NCBI GenBank assembly: GCA_022376925.1 | Contig: JAIOJX010000031.1 | Location: forward strand, 133,876,854-133,940,853 | Direction of reading: 5' to 3' | DNA length: 64,000 bases | From: Tragulus kanchil | Taxonomy: Eukaryota; Chordata; Mammalia; Artiodactyla; Tragulidae | Shown here: positions 44,401 to 52,366 of the stretch, in pieces | Layout of the letters: each line of letters starts with the position of its first letter | How positions within the stretch are numbered: the stretch's first letter is position 1 | Notes under the pieces: generated by a model | Databases searched by the model: none | The model's input: the letters and a program-made list of their open reading frames with translations, nothing else | Told to the model about the DNA's origin: nothing | Program-made: the position numbers and the translations under genes

Positions 44401-47400
44401 CACTCTTCAAATGACTTCCTGTGTCCTTTTTTGTCTCCATTTTTTTTTGGATTACTTCCTTATTTTGTGATACTGGCACACTTTCACTGCGTCACTGTTT
44501 CACTTTCAGCCCCTTCCTGAGGCTTCAAATGAGCTTCCTTCCTCTCTCCTGACTTAGTGGGGATGGTGGTGGACGCTCAGCAGGCCTTCCAGTCCAGGTG
44601 TCAGGAGCATCTTCCTGTGACTGGCCCGAGAGTAAACAGTTTCAGCTTTACCGCCCATGTAGTCTCTGCCTCGGTTACTCCACGTTGCTGGTGCAGCTAT
44701 TGGCTAAGTGGGAGCAAATGGGACTGACTGTTCCAACAAAATTGTATTGGTAAACCCTGGAATTTAAATTCATATACTTTTAAAAATTGAGATCTGCTAA
44801 TTCACATAAAGTTCATGGATTCAGCAGCTGTAGTATGTTCACCAGACTGTGGAGCCATCTCTGTTACGTAATTTTACATTTTCATCACCCCCCAAAAAGA
44901 AACTTCACCGTCTTTAACAGCTCATCATAATCCCCCTTATACCCCACTCCCTGGCAACCACTGACCTACTTTCTTTCCTACTAATTATTATATGTATATG
45001 TCTGTAGTCATTGGAGAAGGACATGGCAGCCCACTCCAGTATTTTTGCCTGGAGAATCCCTTGGACAGAGGAGCCTGGGGGGCTGCAGTCCATGGGGATG
45101 CAGAGAGTTGGACACAGCTGAAGCGACTTAGCATGTATTTCTATAGCCATTTCTCTCTTTTTAAAAGATTTTATCTATTGTTTGACTGTGCTGCATCTTT
45201 GTTGTGGGGCATGGACTTTCTCTCATCGCAATGAGTGGGGCTACTCTCTAGGTTTGGTGCTCATGCTCCTTGGTGGTGGTTTTTCTCCTTGCAGAGCATG
45301 GGCTCTAGGGTGTGGGCTCAGTCGTGGTGCGCACAGGCTGTGTGGAATCTTCCCAGATCTGGGAAATAAACCCCTGTCCCCTGCCTTGGCAGGCAGATTC
45401 TTAACCACGGAGCCACCAGGAAAGCCCTGATCTATTCTCTGTCTCTGTGGATTTGCCTATTTTGGACATTTCCTATAAATGGAAGCATACAATATGTGGT
45501 TTTCTGCATCTAGCTTCTTTCACTTGGTATATTTTCTGGGTTCCACCACGTGGCAGTATAAATCAGCCCTTCCTTCCTTTTTTTGGCTGAATACTATTCC
45601 TTTATATGGCTATACCACATTTTGTTTATCCGCGCAATTGATAGACATTTGGGTTATTTCCACGCTTGGGCTATTATGAATGCTGCTGCTGCAAACATTC
45701 CTGCACAAGTTTTTGTAGGAACATATGTTTCCCGTTTTCTCGGCTAAATACCTGGGAGTGGAATCTCTGGGTCACATGGTAATTCTATCTTTAACACTTT
45801 GAGGGACTGCCAAATGAAATGCCTTTACTTTTTACGTGCCACGAAATATTCTTCTTTTGAATTTTTTTCAACCACTTAATTATATAAAAGTCATTTTCAG
45901 CTAGTAGACCATACAGGAACAGGAGGCGGGCTGGACTGAGCCCTGGGGTGGAGTCATTGTTGGCTAACCCCTTTGGTAGGCACTGGAAGGTATCCAGATT
46001 TTTTTCTGGGTGTGATGGGCACACAGATGTTTCTTTGTATAATAGGATTCTAGCGGAAGATGCTGATGAGGATTACTTAGATTAACTCAGGATCAGGGAT
46101 TTTTATCGCCTCCTTAAGCCACTCTTGTGGGAGTCCCAGCTGGCCCAGTGGTAAGGAATCTGCCTGTCAATTGTAGGCAACATGGGTTGGATCCCTGGGT
46201 CCAGAAGATCCCCTGGAGGAGGAAATGGCTACCCACTCCAGTATTCTTGCGTGGAGAATCCCGTGGACAGAGGTGCCTGGGGGCTACAGTCCATGGGGTC
46301 GCCAAGAGTCAGACATGACTGAACAACTCCCTGCACCTCTATTTCTTTAACTGTAAATAGAGATAAAAATGGGACCCACTTGAATGCGCTGTTGTGAGAT
46401 CTGAATGAGTTAATGCGTAGAAGATACTCAGAACGGTGCCTGGCACAGAGCAGAACCTACACAAGCAGCTGCTGGTTAATTATTATTGCTGTTGTTATTG
46501 ATGTTGTTGTGCTGCTATTATTATCTACATTGCCTCAGCTCAGCTTCTCCCTCCTCCCCTTGGAATATCACGGCTCCAGTCTTTTCCCAGAACCCATCAG
46601 CCCCCAAAGGATCTTCTCACACTCTGCTCCGGCCCTGTCCTCCCTCCGCTCCTGGCACTCCATGGCTCCCTAGTGCCCTTGGCATCAACGTCAAGCTCCT
46701 CAGCCTGGCATTTGAGGCTGAATGTGGCAGTGCCCTTGCCCCCTTCTCTGGCCTCCTTTCTGGTGGCTGTGGGCCACATTTTAGCCACGAGAATGGATCC
46801 GTCCAGGTCCCCCTCTGACTCTGGTTGGACCAGGACTGTTCTATCTGCCCTGCCTGGGGTGGTGTAATGCGATCCCTGGGGAGCCTCCTCCTTTAGGATT
46901 GGGACAAGGTCATGACCTCTGACCTCAGACTTCCCTCAGACTGGGGGGAGCGTCCCTCGACCCCTCCACCTCTGCCCCATGTGATCCGGTGCCTCTTTTG
47001 GACCAAGGCATTCTAGGCTATTATTTCAGCTGCTTTTTTTTTTTTTTTTAAGTAATTTTCCCGGTTCACCAAACAGTACATGAGATCTTAGTTCCCTGAT
47101 CAGGGATTGCACCCACATCCCCTGCTGCGGAAGCCCAGAGTCTTAATCACTGGACCGCCAGGGAGGACCCTGTGCTGCCATTTCCCTTCCAGCACATGTC
47201 CCCATGACTGTGACTACTCACTGGTGTCCCTCTTGCCTTCTCCACCTGCACTGTGAGCTCCTGGCTGGCAGAGGAGGGACACGGGGAAGGAGGAGGAGGC
47301 TGTGGATTCAGTGCTGGGCTCCCTGTGCCCAGCCAAGGCCCAGGCCACAAGCGATTTCAAACAATGGCCATCACTGCAGGACAGAGTGGGGAGGAGAGGA

Positions 47401-48236
47401 TGGCGGGGGATGCAGGCAGCCTGGGGCTGGGCAAGAGGCCACTGCCAATGGACCAAGCGCTGCGTCTGCTCCCCCAGGCCTCTCCTTGGTGGTGGGCTTG
47501 GTTCTTTACATTTCCAGCATCAACGACGAAGTCATGAACAGGCCCAGCAGCTCGGAGCAGTATTTCCACTATCGCTACGGGTGGTCTTTTGCCTTCGCAG
47601 CCTCCTCCTTCCTGCTCAAAGAGGTGATGTCGTCTGGGTGCCCAGACGCTAGAGTTTGGAGTGGGGACCTGTGGTGAGAGGTGGGGGGCATGATTCCTGG
47701 GTCCCGAGGGAAGAAGAGGCTTCCCTCCCTGTGGGTGTAGGCTTCCCTCCCTGTGGGTGTAGACTGTGTTATTAAGATGAGGTGGTGGCTGAGGTCCTAG
47801 CCCCTGGGTTCTGGGGGAGGAGGGTCTGGGTGCTTCAACCCCTGGCATCCAGCGGGGAGGAGGGGGCTGGGGGCCTGAAATCTTGGGTCCTGGGAGAGGA
47901 GGGGCCGCGGGTGTTGCGCCTCGGGGTCAGAGGGAGCCCGGGGCCAGCCTCCGGGACTCTCCTCCTGCCTTGCCACAGGGAGCTGGCGTGATGTCCGTGT
48001 ACTTGTTCACCAAGCGCTATGCTGAGGAGGAAATGTACCGCCCGCACCCGGCCTTCTACCGCCCGCGTCTCAGCGACTGCTCCGACTACTCGGGCCAGTT
48101 TCTGCAGCCCGAGGCGTGGCGCCGCGGCCGCAGCCCCTCCGACATCTCCAGCGACGTGTCCATACAGATGACGCAGAACTACCCTCCAGCCATCAAGTAC
48201 CCCGACCACCTGCACATCTCCACCTCGCCCTGCTGA
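26223..48236 (+). CDS. CACNG7: Voltage-dependent calcium channel gamma-7 subunit / TARP gamma-7
   Basis: Four-pass membrane protein of the claudin/PMP22 fold, a type II TARP that modulates AMPA receptors (family knowledge). Exons 26223-26418, 27332-27418, 27906-28046, 47478-47623 and 47979-48236 join in phase to 828 bases: 275 codons plus TGA, exactly the human length. The start MSHCSSRALT matches gamma-7. TM1 is about residues 8-28, followed by an extracellular loop with NQT (45-47) and GLWRVC (57-62, the claudin-fold signature). TM2 is about 103-123, TM3 129-154 and TM4 178-200. The cytoplasmic tail is Ser/Tyr-rich and ends HISTSPC. A second, damaged copy of exon 5 and an intact copy of exon 6 follow at 48679-49424, inside what should be the 3' UTR. 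Confidence 0.97.
26419..27331 (+). other. CACNG7: CACNG7 intron 2
   Basis: Intron of 913 bases with a plus-strand Bov-tA SINE (26562-26765) and a CA repeat (26764-26786). The rest is unremarkable. Confidence 0.85.
26562..26786 (+). mobile_element. Bov-tA/BovA2 SINE with CA-repeat tail
   Basis: Starts aaggctccccagatggcaca, contains gggttgggaagatcccttg and catggggtcccagagtcag, and ends in a (CA)n tail. Tails of this kind are common in this SINE family. Confidence 0.88.
27332..27418 (+). CDS. CACNG7: CACNG7 exon 3
   Basis: Encodes GREKGRCVASEYFLEPEINL and VTENTENIL, part of the first extracellular loop with its second conserved Cys. Acceptor ccccgcag ends at 27331 and donor gtgagg starts at 27419. 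87 bases. Confidence 0.96.
27419..27905 (+). other. CACNG7: CACNG7 intron 3
   Basis: Intron of 487 bases containing most of a Bov-tA SINE (27487-27661) and GGGGTGG-rich sequence after it. Confidence 0.85.
27487..27661 (+). mobile_element. Bov-tA/BovA2 SINE (5' shortened)
   Basis: Starts within the tRNA-like part (gaacctgcctgccaatgcag), then cactccagtattcttgcctg and gggtcgccaagggtcagaca. Confidence 0.88.
27906..28046 (+). CDS. CACNG7: CACNG7 exon 4 (TM2-TM3)
   Basis: Encodes TVRTATPFPMVSLFLVFTAF through VSGIFFILSG: TM2, the short intracellular loop NIGHIRPQRT and most of TM3. Acceptor ccccccag ends at 27905 and donor gtaagc starts at 28047. 141 bases. Confidence 0.96.
28216..28420 (+). mobile_element. 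MIR-type ancient SINE
   Basis: Resembles the MIR consensus: gcacttattgggtgctaat, ccattttacagatatggaaa and a ctcagggccttacaaccagt core. Old, shared by mammals. Confidence 0.75.
28945..29110. repeat. Degenerate TTCAGCTCAG-like tandem repeat
   Basis: About 165 bases built from loosely repeated CAGCTCAG/CAATTCAGTCC words. It looks like a decayed minisatellite; no gene signal. Confidence 0.5.
30352..30540 (+). mobile_element. MIR-like fragment
   Basis: ttgagtgccacggtttgggg, a cttcacctcataagacagat segment and a tattcccattttctatttgt core resemble MIR. Repeated at about 31499-31687 by duplication F. Confidence 0.55.
30598..30815 (+). mobile_element. CHR-type SINE with (GGAA)n tail
   Basis: Starts cagggacgtccctgggggtt, contains ggcctgggttccatcacgcc and ends in a GGAA/GAAA-rich tail. 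Repeated at about 31745-31962 by duplication F. Confidence 0.75.
31745..31962 (+). mobile_element. CHR-type SINE (duplicated copy)
   Basis: Copy of the 30598-30815 element inside duplication F, with the same flanks. Confidence 0.75.
32941..33267 (-). mobile_element. CHR-family long SINE, minus orientation
   Basis: Preceded by a TTTATT-rich tail, starts tttggctattctgggttttc and ends gagttaccagggaagcccc. Confidence 0.75.
33483..33838 (+). mobile_element. Two adjacent CHR-family SINEs
   Basis: The first (33483-33596) starts ggcttccctggtgatccagt; the second (33599-33838) starts ggcttccctggtggtccagg, carries cagagctggtgctctacgag and ends in a TAAA-rich tail. Both recur at about 34600-34956 by duplication G. 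Confidence 0.75.
34600..34956 (+). mobile_element. Two adjacent CHR-family SINEs (duplicated copy)
   Basis: Copy of 33483-33838 inside duplication G. The first element's start has small changes (ggtttcccctggtgatcc). Confidence 0.75.
35962..36206. mobile_element. Two short CHR SINEs, opposite orientations
   Basis: 35962-36037 is minus (gaccagggatagaacccagg ... ctagggaattccctgg). 36091-36206 is plus (agacttccctgtgtccagtg ... gaggcccag then an A-run). Confidence 0.65.
37066..37262 (+). mobile_element. Bov-tA/BovA2 SINE
   Basis: Starts gggcttccacattggctcag, contains agatcccctggaggaggaaa and cactccagtattctttcctg. Confidence 0.88.
37590..39966 (+). mobile_element. Old L1-type 3' sequence, inflated by duplication H
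   Basis: The text around 37620-38330 (ttcaacaattatcaacatat, ctcttttaatctataatag, gacataataggatc) resembles the 3' untranslated part of ancient mammalian L1 elements. It is AT-rich with no intact reading frame. Family assignment is from memory of the consensus and is not certain. Confidence 0.5.
37729..39966 (+). repeat. Tandem duplication H (1125-base unit)
   Basis: Copy 1 is about 37729-38853 and copy 2 about 38854-39966. Near the end of copy 1 the T-rich sequence after cctggaccaa is garbled compared with copy 2. The tail of copy 2 overlaps the head of duplication I. Confidence 0.95.
39968..40293 (-). mobile_element. CHR-family long SINE, minus orientation
   Basis: T-run and TTTATTTA tail, then tttggcggggg, gcagagcaccggctctgggt and cccactggaccaccagtggg. 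Its counterpart in duplication I is at about 41100-41424 and differs at numerous positions. Confidence 0.72.
40400..40770. mobile_element. L1-like fragment (artiodactyl type)
   Basis: gttttggtttctgccataca, agccataattatac and ggctcccctccctcttgag are reminiscent of L1-derived sequence common in ruminants. Repeated at about 41530-41900 by duplication I. I cannot give a subfamily. Confidence 0.45.
40780..40965 (-). mobile_element. CHR-like SINE fragment, minus orientation
   Basis: tttggctgggctgagtcttt, tgacttctcttgctggagag and cttagttgcttcacag resemble a diverged long CHR SINE. Repeated at about 41910-42095. Confidence 0.55.
41100..41424 (-). mobile_element. CHR-family long SINE (diverged duplicate)
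   Basis: Counterpart of 39968-40293 within duplication I, with many differences concentrated in this element (for example ggcggggtgggaggga instead of ggcgggggtggggatag). Confidence 0.72.
42098..42240 (-). mobile_element. CHR-type SINE, minus orientation
   Basis: T-run, ggcatatgggatcttagtta, ccagggatcgaacctgtgcc and accagaccaccagggaagtc. In copy 1 of duplication I only its tail half is present (40976-41030), cut at the junction. Confidence 0.75.
42717..42910 (-). mobile_element. Bov-tA/BovA2 SINE, minus orientation
   Basis: Reads agtcacccagtcatgcccga, ccatggactgtagcccacca and tggagtgggttgctat; its last part is diverged. Confidence 0.85.
43113..43226 (-). mobile_element. CHR-type SINE, minus orientation
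   Basis: tttttgggttgcactacgtg, ccagggatcgaacctgtgcc and ccctgggccaccagggaagt. Nearly all of it is missing from copy 2 of duplication J. Confidence 0.75.
43640..43870 (+). mobile_element. L1-type 3' fragment (first part)
   Basis: Resembles L1 3' sequence: gattcagcagctgtagtatg, cattttcatcaccccc and ccctggcaaccactgaccta. The continuation is found at 45428-45850, so the element appears split by SINE insertions and duplication J. Repeated at 44750-44980. Confidence 0.6.
43900..44025 (+). mobile_element. Bov-tA/BovA2 SINE fragment
   Basis: 3' two-thirds of the element: gcccactccagtatttttgc, cttggacagaggagcctggg, gttggacacagctgaagcga. Repeated at 45010-45135. Confidence 0.82.
44052..44290 (-). mobile_element. 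CHR-like SINE, minus orientation, cut at duplication junction
   Basis: gactgtgctgcatctttgtt, ggagagcatggg-like text and ccctgccttggcaggcagat; it stops at the junction. The complete form is at 45162-45427 and ends gagccaccaggaaagccc. Confidence 0.65.
45162..45427 (-). mobile_element. CHR-like SINE, complete copy
   Basis: Full-length counterpart of 44052-44290, with its end (ttaaccacggagccaccagg) preserved beyond duplication J. Confidence 0.65.
45428..45850 (+). mobile_element. L1-type 3' fragment (second part)
   Basis: Typical L1 text: gtggatttgcctattttgga, aatggaagcatacaatatgt, ggctgaatactattccttta and cctgggagtggaatctctgg. No intact reading frame. It continues the fragment at 43640-43870. 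Confidence 0.7.
46130..46325 (+). mobile_element. Bov-tA/BovA2 SINE
   Basis: gggagtcccagctggcccag, agatcccctggaggaggaaa and gggtcgccaagagtcagaca. Confidence 0.9.
46330..46510 (+). mobile_element. MIR-like fragment
   Basis: Resembles the MIR 3' half: cacctctatttctttaactg, gttgtgagatctgaatgagt and cggtgcctggcacagagca. Confidence 0.65.
47032..47168 (-). mobile_element. CHR-type SINE, minus orientation
   Basis: T-run, tgagatcttagttccctgat, cagggattgcacccacatcc and actggaccgccagggagga. Confidence 0.78.
47478..47623 (+). CDS. CACNG7: CACNG7 exon 5 (TM3-TM4)
   Basis: Encodes GLSLVVGLVLYISSINDEVM, NRPSSSEQYFHYRYGWSFAF and AASSFLLKE: the end of TM3, the second extracellular loop and start of TM4. 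Acceptor gctcccccag ends at 47477 and donor gtgatg starts at 47624. 146 bases. A partial damaged copy lies at 48681-48811. Confidence 0.96.
47699..47762. repeat. 22-base direct repeat (two units)
   Basis: The word gcttccctccctgtgggtgt occurs twice in direct succession in intron 5, and again in the duplicated copy at about 48887-48950. A tiny minisatellite. Confidence 0.8.
47979..48236 (+). CDS. CACNG7: CACNG7 exon 6, copy 1 (TM4 and cytoplasmic tail)
   Basis: Encodes GAGVMSVYLFTKRYAEEEMY, then RPHPAFYRPRLSDCSDYSGQ and on to LHISTSPC with TGA at 48234-48236. Acceptor cttgccacag ends at 47978. This copy joins in frame to exon 5, giving the full 275-residue protein. Confidence 0.96.
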   Translation, partial: GAGVMSVYLFTKRYAEEEMYRPHPAFYRPRLSDCSDYSGQFLQPEAWRRGRSPSDISSDVSIQMTQNYPPAIKYPDHLHISTSPC

Positions 48237-48680
48237 GGCCCCGCCCCTGGAGTGCTCCTTCGCCTCCTCCTACTCCGCCTCCTCCCCCTCGACCTCCTGC
48301 TCCACGCGGGTCTCGGCCTCCCCAGGGGAAGACGCTGCCATCGCGTTAGCCCCGCCCTCTTCCCATTGCCCCGCCCTGCCGCCACGACCACGCCCTCTTC
48401 CCTAACCACCCCACCTCATTGGTCCCTTCCGGATGACTCCTCCTAGATGACCCGCCCCCTTTTCCTGGGCCGGGTCCCCAGCCTATTACTCATGCCTGGG
48501 TGCCTCGGTTCTTTGCTGCCCGGCAGCCACGCGCGCCCACTTCGCCAACTGGCCCCCTACATTTCGCCTCGCCCAGGGGTTCAGGGCTGGAGGGTGGGTT
48601 CCGGCAGCCTCCAGGAATGCCGAGCATCTTCTTCTCGTCCCGCCAGTCTTTCTCTGCCCAGCTCACCTCCAGGCCTTCGT

Positions 48681-48811
48681 GGTGGGCTTGGTTCTTTACA
48701 TTTCCAGCATCAACGAAAGTCATGAACAGGCCCAGCAGCTCGGAGCAGTATTTCCACTATCGCTACGGGTGGTCTTTTGCCTTCGCAGCCTCCTCCTTCC
48801 TGCTCAAAGAG
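48681..48811 (+). pseudogene. CACNG7: CACNG7 exon 5, copy 2: truncated and frameshifted
   Basis: Partial repeat of exon 5 starting at the duplication junction, without splice acceptor and with a 2-base deletion after the SIN codons that breaks the frame. The donor is kept. Most likely an assembly error, not a real pseudo-exon. Confidence 0.85.
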
Positions 48812-49166
48812 GTGATGTCGTCTGGGTGCCCAGACGCTAGAGTTTGGAGTGGGGACCTGTGGTGAGAGGTGGGGGGCATGATTCCTGGGTCCCGAGGGAA
48901 GAAGAGGCTTCCCTCCCTGTGGGTGTAGGCTTCCCTCCCTGTGGGTGTAGACTGTGTTATTAAGATGAGGTGGTGGCTGAGGTCCTAGCCCCTGGGTTCT
49001 GGGGGAGGAGGGTCTGGGTGCTTCAACCCCTGGCATCCAGCGGGGAGGAGGGGGCTGGGGGCCTGAAATCTTGGGTCCTGGGAGAGGAGGGGCCGCGGGT
49101 GTTGCGCCTCGGGGTCAGAGGGAGCCCGGGGCCAGCCTCCGGGACTCTCCTCCTGCCTTGCCACAG

Positions 49167-49424
49167 GGAGCTGGCGTGATGTCCGTGTACTTGTTCACCA
49201 AGCGCTATGCTGAGGAGGAAATGTACCGCCCGCACCCGGCCTTCTACCGCCCGCGTCTCAGCGACTGCTCCGACTACTCGGGCCAGTTTCTGCAGCCCGA
49301 GGCGTGGCGCCGCGGCCGCAGCCCCTCCGACATCTCCAGCGACGTGTCCATACAGATGACGCAGAACTACCCTCCAGCCATCAAGTACCCCGACCACCTG
49401 CACATCTCCACCTCGCCCTGCTGA
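49167..49424 (+). pseudogene. CACNG7: CACNG7 exon 6, copy 2 (redundant)
   Basis: Exact repeat of 47979-48236 including acceptor and stop. It lies beyond the true stop codon, so it would be dead sequence in a transcript ending with copy 1. It is followed by the authentic continuation of the 3' UTR. Confidence 0.85.
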
Positions 49425-50742
49425 GGCCCCGCCCCTGGAGTGCTCCTTCGCCTCCTCCTACTCCGCCTCCTCCCCCTCGACCTCCTGCTCCACGCGGGTC
49501 TCGGCCTCCCCAGGGGAAGACGCTGCCATCGCGTTAGCCCCGCCCTCTTCCCATTGCCCCGCCCTGCCGCCACGACCACGCCCTCTTCCCTAACCACCCC
49601 ACCTCATTGGTCCCTTCCGGATGACTCCTCCTAGATGACCCGCCCCCTTTTCCTGGGCCGGGTCCCCAGCCTATTACTCATGCCTGGGTGCCTCGGTTCT
49701 TTGCTGCCCGGCAGCCACGCGCGCCCACTTCGCCAACTGGCCCCCTACATTTCGCCTCGCCCAGGGGTTCAGGGCTGGAGGGTGGGTTCCGGCAGCCTCC
49801 AGGAATGCCGAGCATCTTCTTCTCTGTCCCGCCAGTCTTTCTCTGCCCAGCTCACCTCCAGGCCTTCGTGGTCCTTGGGTGCAGTGTGTGGAGGCGGAGA
49901 AGCCCTTCTTGCTCCACCCACACCTCTGGGGTTGGGTAGGGGGCTGGAGGCCGGGGGCTGGTTAGCCTGGTCTCCCCTGCCCCGCTCCCCATAGACGGGA
50001 CGCCCATTCTGTCTCACCTGCCGAACACTTCCCGGCCTTCTGAAGGTTACCCATTTTTTCAGGGCGCCCTCTCATGGATCTTCTTGCTCTCTCAGCTGAC
50101 CTCAGCTTCTTTTCCTTCCTCCTCCTCCGCCCCCTGCCTCCCGGCCTCCTCTCCACCTGCTCATCCAAAGCCCCTAGGTGCATCCAGCCGCCGCGCCCCC
50201 CACCCACGCGACTAGAATGGAGACCCTAGGGTGGAGAGAATTCCTCCATGCCGATTCCACGCCTGTGCGTGCCTCTTCCCCCTCGAGGCCCCGTCGTGGG
50301 AGGGAGAGGCAGTAGCGGGGGTCGACACCCCCCAAAACTCGAAGTCTTCCATTTTCTGGCTGCCCCCTCCCCCCATTGAAGTCCCCCTTCCCATCAGATC
50401 CTCCAATTCGGGCCTCTTTCAAGGGTCCGTCTGCCCCCTAAGACAGATGGGGGGGGTCACCAGAAAGGCACCCACCCCCTTATTGGGGGAGGAGGGGAGT
50501 GGTAGCACAGTGTTGTACACGGGACCAGAAAGGCCCCCTGGGTGGGGGGAGGGAAGCAGGGGAGGGACGGGGGCTTTTAGTTTGCATCTTAGGGGAGGGA
50601 GGGGCCCGCAGCAGTTAACCTGACTTTACGCAGCGATTTTTAACGAGGCTGGGGAGGGGCTTTGGAGGTGGGGAAGGGGTGGGGTGGGGGGCCTGGCTCT
50701 GTTATTTACCGTGTATCATATGTAAATACCGACAGAAACTTC

Positions 50743-50748
50743 AATAAA
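50743..50748 (+). terminator. CACNG7: CACNG7 poly(A) signal AATAAA
   Basis: Canonical hexamer in cttcaataaactttatttca, followed by a GT-containing stretch. A duplicated copy is at 51887-51892. Confidence 0.85.
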
Positions 50749-51007
50749 CTTTATTTCAAACACGTCTCTGCCCGCCCAGGGATGGGGGGCTTTGGATAGC
50801 AAGGATAGGGCCAGGTCTCTAACCTGGGGTGTGTCTGTGGAGGGGGCGGGGCATGGGGTGCTACAGAATAAAGTTAGTTGTTAGTTAGACTGCTTAATCA
50901 CCACATTTATTAACTAGCACTTTACCATTCAGCCCATAGAAAGTGTATAGGACAGCACAGGACACAGGTTAAGGATCAATAAAAATTAACTTGCTATCAC
51001 CATGGCC

Positions 51008-51222
51008 AGGGCTTCCCTGGTGGCACAGTGGTGAAGACTTCTGCCTGCCAATGCACAGGAGCTGCTGGAGATGTGGGTTTGATCTTCGGGTCTGGAAGAT
51101 CCCCTGGAGGAGGGCATGGCAACCCACTCAAGTATTCTTGCCTGGAGGATCCCATGGACAGAGGAGTCTGGCAGGTCACAGTCCACGGAGTCACAAAGAG
51201 TCAGACGCAACTGAGTATGCCC
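51008..51222 (+). mobile_element. Bov-tA/BovA2 SINE
   Basis: Starts gggcttccctggtggcacag, then cccactcaagtattcttgcc and gtcacaaagagtcagacgca. Repeated at 52152-52366 by duplication L. Confidence 0.9.
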
Positions 51223-51269
51223 CACACATCACTATGACCACTTACGTAACTTACTCAGTTTCCTTGCTT

Positions 51270-51400
51270 CGTTAAAAAAAAAATTTTTTTTTTTGGTTGT
51301 GCCCTAGGGCATGGGGGCATCTTAGTTCCCCACCAGGTACATTCTCCCTGCCATGACCTAACCAGGGATGGCTAGCCAGGGCATTCCCGGCTTCATTGAA
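51270..51400 (-). mobile_element. CHR-like SINE remnant, minus orientation
   Basis: A-run/T-run, ggttgtgccctagggcatgg, then gcatcttagttccccaccag. Diverged; repeated at about 52414-52544. Confidence 0.5.
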
Positions 51401-51886
51401 TTTTCTCCCTAAGCACACACCTTGAGTTTATTGGACTCATCTTGCACTTGGGTCCACAGAGGTGAGATGACTCAGCCAGAGTAACAGGGAAATAGAGCCG
51501 CGAGGTGGAAGTAGGTTCTTCTGGTTGCCAAGCTTAAGCTTCCTTCCTTCCTTCCCACCAAAGGGGATTGGCATTTCCTAATGCTTGGTGACCCTATGGA
51601 GAGATAGCTACTACTAACTACTATTCACTGTGCCTACTGTGCGCACATACTCTCCTCCCATCCATGAGATCCAGAGACATTCCCAACAAGCCCGTAGGCA
51701 GGACGCATCCCACACAGACATTTTACAGGAGGCTCCTCGTGGGCTCCATGGTCTGTGATCTAACTGACCATACGGAGGGATTGAAAAGCCTACGCAGGGT
51801 TTTTGAGGTGGGGAGGGGTTGGGGTGGGGGGGTGGGGCCTGCTTGTTATTTACCGTGTATCATATGTAAATACCGACAGAAACTTC

Positions 51887-51892
51887 AATAAA
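51887..51892 (+). terminator. CACNG7: Second copy of CACNG7 poly(A) signal
   Basis: Exact repeat of the signal and its surroundings, 1144 bases downstream, due to duplication L. Not evidence for alternative polyadenylation. Confidence 0.85.
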
Positions 51893-52151
51893 CTTTATTT
51901 CAAACACGTCTCTGCCCGCCCAGGGATGGGGGGCTTTGGATAGCAAGGATAGGGCCAGGTCTCTAACCTGGGGTGTGTCTGTGGAGGGGGCGGGGCATGG
52001 GGTGCTACAGAATAAAGTTAGTTGTTAGTTAGACTGCTTAATCACCACATTTATTAACTAGCACTTTACCATTCAGCCCATAGAAAGTGTATAGGACAGC
52101 ACAGGACACAGGTTAAGGATCAATAAAAATTAACTTGCTATCACCATGGCC

Positions 52152-52366
52152 AGGGCTTCCCTGGTGGCACAGTGGTGAAGACTTCTGCCTGCCAATGCAC
52201 AGGAGCTGCTGGAGATGTGGGTTTGATCTTCGGGTCTGGAAGATCCCCTGGAGGAGGGCATGGCAACCCACTCAAGTATTCTTGCCTGGAGGATCCCATG
52301 GACAGAGGAGTCTGGCAGGTCACAGTCCACGGAGTCACAAAGAGTCAGACGCAACTGAGTATGCCC
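52152..52366 (+). mobile_element. Bov-tA/BovA2 SINE (duplicated copy)
   Basis: Copy of 51008-51222 inside duplication L, same flanks. Confidence 0.9.

Larger units (their letters stand above)
43087..45402 (+). repeat. Tandem duplication J (1110-base offset; about 100 bases missing in copy 2)
   Basis: Copy 1 is about 43087-44290 and copy 2 about 44291-45402. Copy 2 starts tctaataattttgttttctt as copy 1 does but then skips about 100 bases, most of the CHR SINE at 43113-43226, before resuming at ggccaccagggaagtcccta. Small indels follow (a TTTTA gain), then the copies match exactly. Confidence 0.93.
28047..47477 (+). other. CACNG7: CACNG7 intron 4 (large, repeat-filled)
   Basis: 19.4 kb intron between TM3 codons, inflated by five roughly 1.1-kb duplications (F-J). 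It carries MIR, Bov-tA, CHR and L1-type fragments. Stretches about 28450-30250 and 35500-36900 show little recognisable beyond short or decayed repeats. No exon or RNA gene was recognised. Confidence 0.85.
47489..49872 (+). repeat. Tandem duplication K (1188-1190-base unit) covering CACNG7 exons 5-6
   Basis: Copy 1 is about 47489-48678 and copy 2 about 48679-49872. Copy 2 begins 11 bases inside exon 5, so it lacks that exon's acceptor. It also lacks two bases in the SINDEV codons (caacgaaagtc instead of caacgacgaagtc). Exon 6 is identical in both. The join uses the short word cgtggt. Confidence 0.96.
48237..50765 (+). other. CACNG7: CACNG7 3' untranslated region (interrupted by duplication K)
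   Basis: The real 3' UTR appears to be about 440 bases (48237-48678, repeated as 49425-49872) continued by about 890 bases to the poly(A) signal at 50743. It is GC-rich at first, with G-runs near the end. Confidence 0.75.

Noticed and set aside
47489..49872. A real partial duplication of CACNG7 creating a pseudogene
   Set aside because: Identical introns and 3' UTR, error clustering at the join and 12 similar duplications nearby make an assembly cause far more likely.
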